DNA of 43,971 nt from an uncultured Lachnospiraceae bacterium (GCA_946623875.1 CAMORO010000012.1:1-43971), one strand, 5' to 3'. Shown: positions 1-8,280, numbered from the stretch's first letter. Program-made: numbers and translations. The notes: generated from the letters alone by a model not told the origin.

Positions 1-42
1 TTGGCACTTCCACTTAGTATGTGATAAACTTCTATTGTCCAT
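1..42 (-). CDS. tnpA: IS200/IS605-family transposase TnpA (Y1 family), N-terminal fragment
   Basis: Only the first 14 codons are in the window: ATG at 42-40, reading MDNRSLSHTKWKCQ. This agrees with the recalled N-terminus of IS200-type TnpA proteins (M-D-x-x-S-L-x-H-T-x-W-x-C). TnpA is the single-strand-specific tyrosine (HUH) transposase that cuts and rejoins hairpin ends of the element. A strong Shine-Dalgarno site, AGGAGG, lies 8 bases before the ATG (50-55 on the plus strand as CCTCCT). The catalytic HUH and Tyr residues lie outside the window, so intactness cannot be judged. Confidence 0.75.
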   Translation of the reverse strand, partial: MDNRSLSHTKWKCQ

Positions 43-49
43 TTGGACC

Positions 50-107
50 GCCTCCTTTGCTTTTTGAGTTTGGCTTGCGACACCATTCTCATAGTAGCAC
101 AGGAGGC
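50..107 (-). promoter_or_regulatory. Ribosome-site-sequestering inverted repeat in tnpA leader
   Basis: The tnpA mRNA carries GCCTCCT (plus strand 101-107, AGGAGGC) and, 44 nt later, the exact complement AGGAGGC (plus strand 50-56), which includes the Shine-Dalgarno site. Pairing would hide the ribosome site, the same logic described for Salmonella IS200. The sequence shows the complementarity; the repression is inferred. Confidence 0.6.
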
Positions 108-148
108 TTTTCTTTGATATCCTCAACGTTTCCAACTTACTCTATTCT

Positions 149-165
149 CCCCAGCATAGCTGGGG
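149..165. terminator. Compact GC hairpin in IS200 leader
   Basis: CCCCAGC-ATA-GCTGGGG is a perfect 7-bp stem with a 3-nt loop. No T-run follows on the minus strand, so it may block read-in transcription only partly. IS200 elements carry a similar hairpin upstream of tnpA. Confidence 0.45.
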
Positions 166-186
166 GATTAGACTTTTCATTCAGAG

Positions 187-266
187 CCATGCACATAAAA
201 TACAGCTCATGCTTGCGAGGTGAATCCGATCCTTCAGGGCATGGAAGCCGGATTTTATGTATATGG
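187..266. repeat. Long imperfect inverted repeat in IS200 leader
   Basis: CCATGCACATAAAAT (187-201) pairs with ATTTTATGTATATGG (252-266). Two positions near the outer end differ, one of them a possible G-U pair on each strand. Inside lies a second pair, CATGC/GCATG. The whole can fold as one long stem-loop on either strand. It is probably the structured left end of the IS or its regulatory leader. Confidence 0.5.
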
Positions 267-302
267 CGAATGAGGTTCTGAATAGCTCCATATTTAATAA
301 TA

Positions 303-331
303 CAGGCAGACATATTATAAATGTCTGCCTG
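303..331. terminator. Perfect 11-bp stem-loop downstream of typA
   Basis: CAGGCAGACAT (303-313), loop of 7, ATGTCTGCCTG (321-331). On the minus strand it is followed by TATTATTAAAT, a poor T-tract. It lies between the IS and typA and probably acts as a second terminator for typA. Confidence 0.5.
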
Positions 332-345
332 CATATTATATCATA

Positions 346-377
346 GAATAGTGAATTTCATCAGAAATTCGCTATTC
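346..377 (-). terminator. typA terminator hairpin
   Basis: GAATAGTGAATTTC, loop ATCA, GAAATTCGCTATTC: a 14-bp stem with one G-T pair, 13 nt past the typA stop codon. There is no clean T-run after it on the minus strand, so its efficiency is uncertain. Confidence 0.5.
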
Positions 378-389
378 GTAATCTTTTCT

Positions 390-2222
390 TTATTCCTTCC
401 TGAAACCCGCTCTCTTTCTTAGCGTCGGATCCAGTATCTTCTTACGTATCCTTAAGTTCTCGGGTGTTATTTCCAGAAGCTCGTCGGCATCTATGAACTC
501 AAGTGCCTGTTCAAGGCTTAATATCTTGGGAGGTGTAAGCCGGAGCGCTTCATCCGATCCGGATGCTCTGGTATTGGTAAGCTGCTTCTTCTTACATACA
601 TTTATCTCAACATCCTCGGGCTTGCCGTTCTGACCTATGACCATACCCGAATACACCTTCTCGCCGGGCCCTATGAACAGGGTACCGCGCTCCTGAGCGT
701 TGAACAATCCGTAGGTTATCGACTCTCCGCTCTCAAATGCTATAAGGGAACCCTGCTTGCGATACTGGATATCACCCTTATAAGGCGCATATTCATCAAA
801 TATCGTATTGATTATTCCGTTACCCTTGGTATCTGTCATGAACTCTCCGCGGTAGCCTATGAGACCTCTTGCAGGTATCGAGAACTCAAGACGTGTATAA
901 CCGCCGGTTATCGGCGTCATGTTCTGAAGCTCACCCTTTCGCTGTCCCAGCTTCTCGATAACGGTTCCGGTGAATTCATCCGGAACATCTATGTAGGCAA
1001 CCTCCATGGGCTCTGTCTTTCTGCCCTTGCTGTCCTGTTTGTACAGTACCTCTGCCTTGCTTACCGCGAATTCATAACCTTCACGGCGCATATTCTCAAT
1101 AAGTACAGAAAGATGTAGTTCACCTCGTCCCGAAACCTTGAAGCAGTCGGCCGAATCCGTCTCTTCTACCCGCAGTGAAACGTCTGTGTTCAGTTCCTTA
1201 AACAGCCTGTCCCTTATATGCCTTGATGTTACGAACTTTCCCTCCTGTCCCGCAAGCGGACTGTCATTTACCATGAAGTTCATGGCTATCGTAGGCTCGG
1301 ATATCTTCTGGAACGGGATCGGTTCCACGGCATCAACCGCGCATATCGTATCTCCTATGTGGATATCGGCTATTCCCGATATTGCAACTATGGAGCCTAT
1401 GGTCGCTTCCTTGACAGCGACCTTGTTAAGTCCGTCGTACTCATAGAGGGAGCTTACCTTAACTTTCTTCTGCTTGTCAGGCTCGTGTGCATTTACTATT
1501 ACGGCTTCCTGATTGACCCTTATAACGCCGTTTGATACCTTGCCGACACCTATTCGTCCTACGTAATCGTTGTAATCTATTGTGCTTATAAGCACCTGTG
1601 TTCCCGCCTCGGGATCTCCCTCCGGAGCCGGAATGTAATCAACTATTGCTTCAAACAGCGGCATCATGTCCGGGCCTACGTGATCGGGATCCGTTCCCGA
1701 CTGGCCGTTCTTGGCCGATGCATATATAAAGGGACAGTCAAGCTGCTTATCATCCGCATCCAGATCCATGAACAGCTCAAGAACCTCATCGACAACCTCA
1801 CTGCATCTTGCCTCCGGCCTGTCTATCTTATTTACACATACTATAACCGGAAGCTTAAGCGCCAGTGCCTTCTTAAGCACGAACTTGGTCTGCGGCATGG
1901 TTCCTTCGAATGCGTCCACGACAAGGATCGCTCCGTCCACCATCTTAAGCACTCGCTCCACTTCTCCGCCGAAATCGGCATGTCCCGGAGTGTCTACGAT
2001 ATTTATCTTTGTATTCTTATAGGTTACCGCCGTGTTCTTCGACAATATGGTGATACCGCGTTCACGCTCGATATCATTACTGTCCATGACACGCTCGGCC
2101 ACTTCCTGATTCTCCCTGAATACGCCGCTCTGCTTGAGCAGCTCATCCACCAGCGTCGTCTTACCGTGATCGACATGGGCTATTATCGCAATATTTCTTA
2201 TATCCTCTCTCTTGGTTAACAT
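390..2222 (-). CDS. typA: Translational GTPase TypA/BipA
   Basis: A ribosome-binding translational GTPase of the EF-G/LepA superfamily, linked to ribosome assembly and stress growth in other bacteria. The 610 residues match the usual length. The G domain is intact: P-loop region A15-HVDHGKTT (H19, K21, T22), switch II D77-TPGH, and NKID at 131-134 for guanine specificity. The EF-G-like domains and the TypA C-terminal domain follow. The ATG start has GAGGATGAATAATT upstream as a loose ribosome site. The gene is the last of a minus-strand series (pyrF, MATE, yigZ, typA), with a 162-nt gap to yigZ that carries a copy of the repeated GTTCTGAATAGT motif. Identification is secure. Confidence 0.97.
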   Translation of the reverse strand: MLTKREDIRNIAIIAHVDHGKTTLVDELLKQSGVFRENQEVAERVMDSNDIERERGITILSKNTAVTYKNTKINIVDTPGHADFGGEVERVLKMVDGAILVVDAFEGTMPQTKFVLKKALALKLPVIVCVNKIDRPEARCSEVVDEVLELFMDLDADDKQLDCPFIYASAKNGQSGTDPDHVGPDMMPLFEAIVDYIPAPEGDPEAGTQVLISTIDYNDYVGRIGVGKVSNGVIRVNQEAVIVNAHEPDKQKKVKVSSLYEYDGLNKVAVKEATIGSIVAISGIADIHIGDTICAVDAVEPIPFQKISEPTIAMNFMVNDSPLAGQEGKFVTSRHIRDRLFKELNTDVSLRVEETDSADCFKVSGRGELHLSVLIENMRREGYEFAVSKAEVLYKQDSKGRKTEPMEVAYIDVPDEFTGTVIEKLGQRKGELQNMTPITGGYTRLEFSIPARGLIGYRGEFMTDTKGNGIINTIFDEYAPYKGDIQYRKQGSLIAFESGESITYGLFNAQERGTLFIGPGEKVYSGMVIGQNGKPEDVEINVCKKKQLTNTRASGSDEALRLTPPKILSLEQALEFIDADELLEITPENLRIRKKILDPTLRKRAGFRKE

Positions 2223-2288
2223 AATTATTCATCCTCGTATAATATTCTTAAATCTTCGTCACTATTTGGACCCCCATCGCACAGCCGC

Positions 2289-2301
2289 GTTCTGAATAGT
2301 G
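2289..2301. repeat. Repeated motif, copy upstream of typA
   Basis: GTTCTGAATAGTG, 70 nt before the typA start. It also forms an inverted repeat with CACTATT at 2260-2266. Confidence 0.45.
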
Positions 2302-2384
2302 GCAAATCCTCATGTATTTTACAGGAATACTTCTTGTTTTACAACCATAACTTACAATAAATCAGCAAACATTTGACTTAGATG

Positions 2385-3032
2385 TCAGAAAACCACAGCC
2401 CTTCCGTCCACTGTGCCGTATATGCACTCTGTCTCTTTTTTGAGCTCAGCCTTACCCATAGTTGCTTCGGTTATCGTCTTTACCGCGGCATCCCACTCTT
2501 CCTTTGGTATCAGAAGTATAAAAGTCACGCTCTCCTCATATTTCGATTCAAGCACCGTATATCCGTTCTTTTCCAATACATACTGCAGCCTGCCTACGGT
2601 CGTATAATCAACACAGAGGCTGCCTTTTATCCCTTCCTGCTTCTCTATGATGCTGCTTGCTTCAAGTCCTGCCTTGACCGCAGCCTGATATGCGCGAACC
2701 AGTCCGCCTGTCCCGAGCAGCACACCGCCGAAATACCTGGTCACAACCACGACAACATTTCTTATTTCCTCATTCAGCAGTACCTCAAGCATGGGACGGC
2801 CTGCCGTTCCCGCAGGCTCCCCGTCATCAGAGCATCTTGTCAGCTCTGCATTCTTACCGATCACGAATGCAGAACAGTTGTGCCTTGCATCCCAGTATTC
2901 CTTTTTCTTCTCATTAATGAAGGCAGTGGCTTCCTCCTCGGTCTCTACCGGCTTCACATGGCAGATGAAGCGCGACTTCTTCTCTTCGATCTCACCCATG
3001 CCGCCTTCGTAAATACATTTATATGCTGACAT
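2385..3032 (-). CDS. YigZ/IMPACT (UPF0029) family protein
   Basis: 215 residues, the usual size for this family. The N-terminal UPF0029 domain shows the signature KKSRFICHV near the start, then DDGEPAGTAGRP and TRYFGGVLLGTGGLVRAY at about residues 85-125. A DUF1949-like C-terminal domain follows. The fold is related to the C-terminal domains of EF-G, and the eukaryotic relative IMPACT acts on translational control. The bacterial role is not settled. The start codon has AGGTG 5 nt upstream. It sits 76 nt downstream of the MATE gene and upstream of typA, probably in the same transcript. Confidence 0.93.
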   Translation of the reverse strand: MSAYKCIYEGGMGEIEEKKSRFICHVKPVETEEEATAFINEKKKEYWDARHNCSAFVIGKNAELTRCSDDGEPAGTAGRPMLEVLLNEEIRNVVVVVTRYFGGVLLGTGGLVRAYQAAVKAGLEASSIIEKQEGIKGSLCVDYTTVGRLQYVLEKNGYTVLESKYEESVTFILLIPKEEWDAAVKTITEATMGKAELKKETECIYGTVDGRAVVF

Positions 3033-3108
3033 TTTTCACCTGAAACAGGAACTTTCTCCGTTTCATCCCTTTCTGTATGTAAGCAGGTTCCGGGAAACAT
3101 CTCCCGTC

Positions 3109-4428
3109 TCACTTCTCTCTCCTGTGTATGATAAACAAACCTGCCGCAAGCAGCAGCGCCTTGCTGATATTGTCCGCGATCATGCAATACCAGTACTCGC
3201 GTATTCCGCCACCATAGTAATTGATGACTATGTACGCACTCACTATCCTTATTCCCCAGTGTCCTATCAGTTCGATGAACATCGGTACCTTCGTACGGCC
3301 AAGTCCGATATATATACCCTCCATCACTATATATGCGCCGTAAAGGGGCTCGGTGAACGCCACTATCCTAAGCAGTACCGTACCTATCTCTATGACCCCC
3401 GGATCATGGGTGAACAACGATATTACCGGACCTGCAAATACGAACAGCAAAGTCCCGCTCACCAGCATTATCCCGATGATCATCGAAAGAGATATCTTGG
3501 ATACGGCCCATTTCTTGGCATCGTCCTTCTCACCCACGGCATTACCGACCAGCGTTGACGTGGCTGCCTGCATTCCGTATCCCGGTATGTAGAAAAGCTG
3601 CTCACCGGTTATCGCTATCGAGTGAGCCGCGAATACAACCGTGCCCATTGCCGACACAAAGCTTGTTGCCACTATATGGCCGAGGCACGATATCATCCTT
3701 GCCATCATCGCAGGTATTCCGATGGCAAGTGCACCCGTAAGTACCCTTTTCTCAGGTCGAAGGTATTCTCTTGTAAGAGTAACATACGGATTCCTTGCAA
3801 AGGCGATGAGGATCAGGATCCCTCCTATCCCGTAGGCTATGGCAGTTGCTATCCCCGCACCTATTGCTCCGTATGAAAGCACATAGATAAAGAGGTAGTT
3901 AAGACCTATATTCATAATATTAACCGACAGGTTTATCTTCATCGGTGTTTTGGAGTCGCCGGTAGCCCGTATAACGGATGCAAGCATAAACAGACAGGAT
4001 CTTAATACCATCGGAATGTTTACTATCTGATAATACAGGGTTCCCGTACGCCATATCGACCTGTCCGCGCCCATCCATACAGGTATGAACGGCGCTATAG
4101 CTTCCGTAATAACGGTAAGCAAGACGCCAAGAGCCACTGCACTCATAAGAGCCATTCCCATGGCATGCTTTATATTGTATTCATTCTTCTCTCCTATTGC
4201 CCTTGCAACATAGGAAAGAAACCCCATACCTATCGCACCTGTGATGCTTCCGAAAAACCAGCTGTAGGTTGCACTCAAAGAAATGGAGGCAGTTGCTTCT
4301 GCCCCCAGATGCCCTACCATCGCCGTGTCCACATACTGAAGAAGTGTGGAAAGAAGCTGTTCAAAAACAGTCGGAAGAGCTAAGGTTATGAATACTCTTA
4401 ACAGATTACTATCAGAGCGCGTTTTCAC
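3109..4428 (-). CDS. MATE-family multidrug/Na+ efflux protein
   Basis: 439 residues and about 12 hydrophobic segments, typical of the NorM/DinF type. N-terminal features include VFEQLLSTLLQYVDTAMVGHLG and the second-half repeat PAMMARMISCLGHIVATSFV, the internal duplication of the family. It should export cationic or amphipathic compounds using a Na+ or H+ gradient at the inner membrane. The substrate cannot be predicted from sequence. The ORF overlaps the 3' end of pyrF by 17 bp, so the two genes are probably co-transcribed and translationally coupled. Confidence 0.93.
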   Translation of the reverse strand: MKTRSDSNLLRVFITLALPTVFEQLLSTLLQYVDTAMVGHLGAEATASISLSATYSWFFGSITGAIGMGFLSYVARAIGEKNEYNIKHAMGMALMSAVALGVLLTVITEAIAPFIPVWMGADRSIWRTGTLYYQIVNIPMVLRSCLFMLASVIRATGDSKTPMKINLSVNIMNIGLNYLFIYVLSYGAIGAGIATAIAYGIGGILILIAFARNPYVTLTREYLRPEKRVLTGALAIGIPAMMARMISCLGHIVATSFVSAMGTVVFAAHSIAITGEQLFYIPGYGMQAATSTLVGNAVGEKDDAKKWAVSKISLSMIIGIMLVSGTLLFVFAGPVISLFTHDPGVIEIGTVLLRIVAFTEPLYGAYIVMEGIYIGLGRTKVPMFIELIGHWGIRIVSAYIVINYYGGGIREYWYCMIADNISKALLLAAGLFIIHRREK

Positions 4429-5341
4429 TTATATCCTTTCTCATGTCGATGACTGCGGCACGGGATGCATCAGCGTAATTCTTCTCGCCGTATTTACAGT
4501 ACCTGTCGTTTGTATAGGCTGCGATTATTCCTCTTGATGAATTCACTATAGCCCCAAGCCCGTCCTTATTGAAGAAGTGCTTAAGATCGGCCCCCTTGCC
4601 GCCCTGTGCGCCGTAGCCCGGCACTAGTATATATGTCTTCGGCATAAGCTCCCTTAATATCTTTCCCTGCTCGGGATAGGTCGCGCCCACAACGGCTCCG
4701 ACATAACTGTACTCATCTCCCATGCATTCACTTCCCCATTTCGCCACCTGCTCACCGACGATCTCATAAAGGGGTCTGTTATCAGCATCCAAGAGCTTAC
4801 GGTCCTGGAATTCACCGCTGCTTGGATTGGATGTCTTGACCAGTACGAAGATGCCCTTTTTCTCTTCCTTACACACATTTATGAAAGGATTTACGCCGTC
4901 GGAACCAAGATAGGGATTCACCGTTACGAAATCCTCATCGAAGCCGTAATACGATTTCGAGCCGACAGTGACCTTGCCAAGATGTCCTACCGCATAGGCT
5001 TCGGAAGTGGACCCTATGTCACCTCTCTTGATATCACCTATGACAACAAGATCCTTCTCCTTACAGTAGTCGACTGTCTTCTTAAAAGCAGCAAGTCCGG
5101 GGATCCCGAACTGCTCATACATTGCGATCTGCGGCTTAACTGCCGGTATCAGATCATATACGGCATCCACGATACCCTTATTGAACTGCCATATAGCCTC
5201 TGCCGCACCTTCCAGCGTCTCACCATACTCATCAAACGCCGCCTTCTTGATATGCTCCGGTATGAACTTCATCATAGGATCCAGTCCCACAACTATCGGT
5301 GCGTTAGTATTTTTGATATTTTCAATAAGTTTGTTGATCAT
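4412..5341 (-). CDS. pyrF: Orotidine 5'-phosphate decarboxylase (type 2)
   Basis: Catalyses OMP to UMP, the last step of de novo UMP synthesis, in the cytosol. 309 residues fit the longer type 2 family. The substrate-binding VGLDPMMKFIP is near residue 20, and the catalytic Lys/Asp array appears as DIKRGDIGSTSEAYA. I chose the ATG at 5341 because GGAGG lies 6 nt before it. The in-frame ATG at 5398 has no ribosome site and falls next to a leader hairpin. No other pyr gene is adjacent. The 3' end overlaps the MATE gene. Confidence 0.95.
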   Translation of the reverse strand: MINKLIENIKNTNAPIVVGLDPMMKFIPEHIKKAAFDEYGETLEGAAEAIWQFNKGIVDAVYDLIPAVKPQIAMYEQFGIPGLAAFKKTVDYCKEKDLVVIGDIKRGDIGSTSEAYAVGHLGKVTVGSKSYYGFDEDFVTVNPYLGSDGVNPFINVCKEEKKGIFVLVKTSNPSSGEFQDRKLLDADNRPLYEIVGEQVAKWGSECMGDEYSYVGAVVGATYPEQGKILRELMPKTYILVPGYGAQGGKGADLKHFFNKDGLGAIVNSSRGIIAAYTNDRYCKYGEKNYADASRAAVIDMRKDISENAL

Positions 5342-5372
5342 GGCATGCCTCCGTATTTGTTTTTCTATGACA

Positions 5373-5394
5373 GAACAAGGAGCCGACCCTGTTC
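5373..5394 (-). promoter_or_regulatory. Leader hairpin upstream of pyrF
   Basis: GAACAAGG, loop AGCCGA, CCCTGTTC: a stem with one mismatch, 32 nt before the pyrF start. It has no T-tract and does not match the PyrR loop consensus as I know it. It may be a simple mRNA hairpin. Confidence 0.3.
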
Positions 5395-5489
5395 CCATTA
5401 TATATAGTAAACGATTTTATTTCGTTTGCTATAATATTATACTACACAGTATACCACCCTGCATCAGGTTTTTTTGAGGTTTACATAAA

Positions 5490-5528
5490 ACCACCGGCAG
5501 GATTATCGTGTTTAATCCTGCCGGTGGT
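5490..5528 (-). terminator. nrdD terminator, 16-bp perfect stem
   Basis: ACCACCGGCAGGATTA (5490-5505), 7-nt loop, TAATCCTGCCGGTGGT (5513-5528). On the minus strand TTTTATG follows, so it ends nrdD transcripts about 110 nt after the stop codon. The 5529-5636 stretch holds no supported gene. Confidence 0.8.
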
Positions 5529-5636
5529 TACATTCTTTGTAAATCCTTATATTTATTACTGTTTACTGTACAGCCTTAGCACCGAATGAAGTAAGTACTG
5601 TTGCACAATCAATCCTTTGAACAAACACATCGGTAC

Positions 5637-8033
5637 CTATACAACCGCCAGTGGGGAATGTTCCTCCGCGTACTTCTTTATATTTGATACATTCGCGTAC
5701 TTTCTGACATTATCGCCGTTAACCTCTACCAGCGTAGGTGCCTGCATGATGCCGTACTTCCTTGCAAGCTCGATATTCTCTTCAGCGTCTATCACAACAT
5801 ATTTCTCATTCCTGAGTATTTCCTTCGCCAGCTTACAGTTAGGACAGGTCTTCGTAGTGAAGAGATACTTGACATTGGCAGGCTCAACGCTTACATTCTT
5901 GCTCCCGTCGGGACTGATGCCCGAGAGCTTGACTACTGTAGCTGTAGGCCTCTTAAGTGATGAATTGTCTATGTCATATACCACCCTGTTCCTGTATTCC
6001 TGAGCCTTACCGTCATTCCAGTTCTGTACCGGTCTGTAATATCCCGTAATACGGCTGTATACCTCTGTAACAGCTCCGCAGTGAGGACAGGTCTTCTGCT
6101 CACCCGACAGATAACCGTGCTCCTTACATACTGAATATGTAGGGGACATGGTGTAATACGGAAGCTTGTAATTCTGCGCGATCTTACGTACCAGTGAAGC
6201 TGCTGCCTTCCAGTCGGGAAGCTTCTCACCAAGGAATGCATGGAATACGGTTCCCGAAGTATATAAGGTCTGGAGATCATCCTGAATATCCAGCGCGTCG
6301 AAGATATCCGTTGTGTAATCAACAGGCAGATGCGAACTGTTGGTATAATATGGTGTATCTCCCGGATTACCTGCCGTCTTAATGTTGGGCCACCTCTTCT
6401 TATCGTGCTTAGCAAGCCTGTAAGCCGTACTCTCAGCCGGAGTAGCCTCAAGATTGTACAGATCACCGTACTGCTCCTGATAATCGGACAGACGGTTCCT
6501 CATATGATTAAGAACCTCCTTGGTGAACTCCTGAGTTCTCTTATCGGTCATGTCAGCCCTTAACCAGTTGGCATTAAGTCCGACTTCATTCATTCCCACA
6601 AGACCTATGGTTGAAAAATGATTGTCGAAGTTGCCCAGATACCTCTTGGTATAAGGATACAATCCTTCATCAAGCAGCTTGCTTATAACACCTCTCTTGA
6701 TCTTAAGACTCCTTGCCGACAGATCCATGAGCCTGTTAAGCCTCTTATAGAAATCATCCTTGTTGGCTGCAAGATAGGCTATTCTTGGCATATTGATCGT
6801 AACAACACCTACGGAACCCGTACTTTCACCCGATCCGAAGAAACCTCCTGTTTTCTTGCGCAGTTCACGAAGATCGAGACGCAGACGGCAGCACATACTC
6901 CTTACGTCCGAAGGCTGCATATCACTGTTTATATAATTGGAGAAATACGGAGTACCGTATTTAGCAGTCATCTCAAATAAGAGCCTGTTATTCTCCGTAT
7001 CCGACCAGTCGAAATCCGAAGTGATCGAATAGGTGGGTATAGGATACTGGAAGCCGCGTCCGTTGGCATCACCCTCGATCATTGTCTCGATGAATGCCTT
7101 ATTGATCATATCCATCTCGGCCTTGCAGTCCTTATACTTAAAGCCCATTTCCTTACCACCGACGATCGCCTGAAGCTCTGCAAGATCGTCGGGAACGGTC
7201 CAGTCGAGTGTTATGTTCGAGAAAGGAGCCTGTGTTCCCCAGCGGCTGGGTGTATTAACACCGTAAACAAAACTCTCTATACACTTCTTAACTTCATGAT
7301 AAGTAAGATTGTCTACCTTGACAAAAGGAGCAAGATAGGTATCAAATGATGAGAATGCCTGAGCTCCGGCCCATTCATTCTGCATTATTCCAAGGAAATT
7401 GACCATCTGATTGCAGAGTACGGAAAGATGGGCAGCGGGAGCAGATGTGATCTTGCCCCTGATCCCTCCGAGTCCTTCCTGAATAAGCTGCTTAAGCGAC
7501 CAGCCCGCACAGTATCCGGTAAGCATACCGAGATCATGAATATGGATATCCGCATTACGATGTGCATCGGATATCTCCTGGTCGTATATCTCAGACAGCC
7601 AGTAATTGGCTGTAACCGCGCCTGAATTGTTAAGTATGAGTCCGCCCACGGAATAGGTGACCGTTGAGTTCTCCTTAACACGCCAGTCCTCTACCTTAAC
7701 ATAGCTGTTAACCACATCCTTGTAATCGAGGATGGTTGATTTCATGTTTCTCATCTTCTCGCGCTGCTTACGGTATAATATGTAGGACTTGGCCACCTCG
7801 GTGTAGCCTGCCTGTTCAAGTACCGTCTCAACGCTGTCCTGAACATCCTCGATATTGATCCTGTCGTTTGAAATCTTAGGTTGGAAATCAGATGTAACCC
7901 GAAGTGCCAGCAGATCGATCATATCATTGTTGTACTGCTTCTCGCAGGCATCAAATGCTTTCATGATAGCATCACTGATCTTATTCAGGTTAAAATCGGC
8001 AACCTGTCCGTCCCTTTTAACAACACTGAACAT
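5637..8033 (-). CDS. nrdD: Anaerobic (class III) ribonucleoside-triphosphate reductase with C-terminal redoxin domain
   Basis: Reduces NTPs to dNTPs by glycyl-radical chemistry without oxygen. Residues 1-90 form one ATP-cone (allosteric site). The long catalytic barrel follows. A zinc-site region holds C636, H639, C649 and C652, and the radical loop is RITGYYRPVQ with Gly664. From about residue 720 there is an added glutaredoxin/thioredoxin-like domain with CPNC (730-733) and a cis-Pro motif APT (Pro766). This domain suggests redoxin-dependent rather than formate-dependent turnover. The start has GGGGAGGGA about 8 nt upstream. No activase gene (nrdG) is adjacent. Two NrdR-like boxes and a strong promoter lie upstream. 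Confidence 0.96.
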   Translation of the reverse strand: MFSVVKRDGQVADFNLNKISDAIMKAFDACEKQYNNDMIDLLALRVTSDFQPKISNDRINIEDVQDSVETVLEQAGYTEVAKSYILYRKQREKMRNMKSTILDYKDVVNSYVKVEDWRVKENSTVTYSVGGLILNNSGAVTANYWLSEIYDQEISDAHRNADIHIHDLGMLTGYCAGWSLKQLIQEGLGGIRGKITSAPAAHLSVLCNQMVNFLGIMQNEWAGAQAFSSFDTYLAPFVKVDNLTYHEVKKCIESFVYGVNTPSRWGTQAPFSNITLDWTVPDDLAELQAIVGGKEMGFKYKDCKAEMDMINKAFIETMIEGDANGRGFQYPIPTYSITSDFDWSDTENNRLLFEMTAKYGTPYFSNYINSDMQPSDVRSMCCRLRLDLRELRKKTGGFFGSGESTGSVGVVTINMPRIAYLAANKDDFYKRLNRLMDLSARSLKIKRGVISKLLDEGLYPYTKRYLGNFDNHFSTIGLVGMNEVGLNANWLRADMTDKRTQEFTKEVLNHMRNRLSDYQEQYGDLYNLEATPAESTAYRLAKHDKKRWPNIKTAGNPGDTPYYTNSSHLPVDYTTDIFDALDIQDDLQTLYTSGTVFHAFLGEKLPDWKAAASLVRKIAQNYKLPYYTMSPTYSVCKEHGYLSGEQKTCPHCGAVTEVYSRITGYYRPVQNWNDGKAQEYRNRVVYDIDNSSLKRPTATVVKLSGISPDGSKNVSVEPANVKYLFTTKTCPNCKLAKEILRNEKYVVIDAEENIELARKYGIMQAPTLVEVNGDNVRKYANVSNIKKYAEEHSPLAVV

Positions 8034-8152
8034 TAATTAAATCCCTCCCCTTTGTGTGCTGAAAACTTCATCCTTAATTCCCCTTTAACTGTGTAAATGG
8101 TGAAAAAAAGAACCGCAGTTAATCCAAATCAGTCAAAACCGCGACTGAGAAA

Positions 8153-8181
8153 AGTATAGCACCGGGGATATTAAAAGTCAA
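8153..8181 (-). promoter_or_regulatory. nrdD promoter
   Basis: On the minus strand, TTGACT (8176-8181), a 17-nt spacer and TATACT (8153-8158) form a near-consensus housekeeping promoter about 120 nt before the nrdD start. Confidence 0.7.
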
Positions 8182-8190
8182 CGCCTGAAC

Positions 8191-8206
8191 ACAAGATATA
8201 ATGTGG
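8191..8206. promoter_or_regulatory. NrdR-like box, promoter-proximal copy
   Basis: ACAAGATATAATGTGG matches 12 of 16 positions of the perfect box at 8221. It sits 10 bp upstream of the -35 element and is offset exactly 30 bp from the other copy, close to three helical turns. Confidence 0.6.
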
Positions 8207-8220
8207 CATTTTTGATACAA

Positions 8221-8236
8221 ACACAATATATTGTGT
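8221..8236. promoter_or_regulatory. NrdR box, distal copy, perfect palindrome
   Basis: ACACAATATATTGTGT is a perfect 16-bp palindrome and fits the known NrdR box (ACAcwAtATaTwGtgT type). NrdR represses RNR genes in most bacteria and typically binds paired boxes a whole number of turns apart, as here. Confidence 0.8.
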
Positions 8237-8280
8237 TTTTTATGTCAACCACTTTCCCGGGGATTTTAAGGTCAAAAATA

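Larger units (their letters stand above)
1..290 (-). mobile_element. IS200-type insertion sequence, 5' end, cut by window edge
   Basis: The minus strand holds the start of a transposase whose first 14 residues match the usual N-terminus of IS200/IS605-family TnpA (see the partial CDS). Upstream of it is a heavily folded leader, as is typical of IS200. It contains a long inverted repeat (arms 187-201 and 252-266, 13 of 15 positions complementary), a compact GC hairpin (149-165), and a pair that can cover the ribosome site (50-56 with 101-107). In IS200 such structures are known to block read-in transcription and tnpA translation. The outer boundary near 270-300 is not resolved from sequence alone. 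The rest of the element lies outside the window. Confidence 0.75.

Noticed and set aside
21-334. Short open frames on both strands in the first 330 bases
   Set aside because: They fall within the folded IS200 leader and match no protein; only the tnpA start at 42 is supported.
2382-3029. A 215-codon plus-strand open frame exactly opposite yigZ
   Set aside because: The minus-strand frame has the strong UPF0029 signature; the opposite frame is a shadow.
5373-5460. A PyrR-type attenuator for pyrF
   Set aside because: There is a hairpin, but no PyrR loop consensus and no terminator/antiterminator pair.
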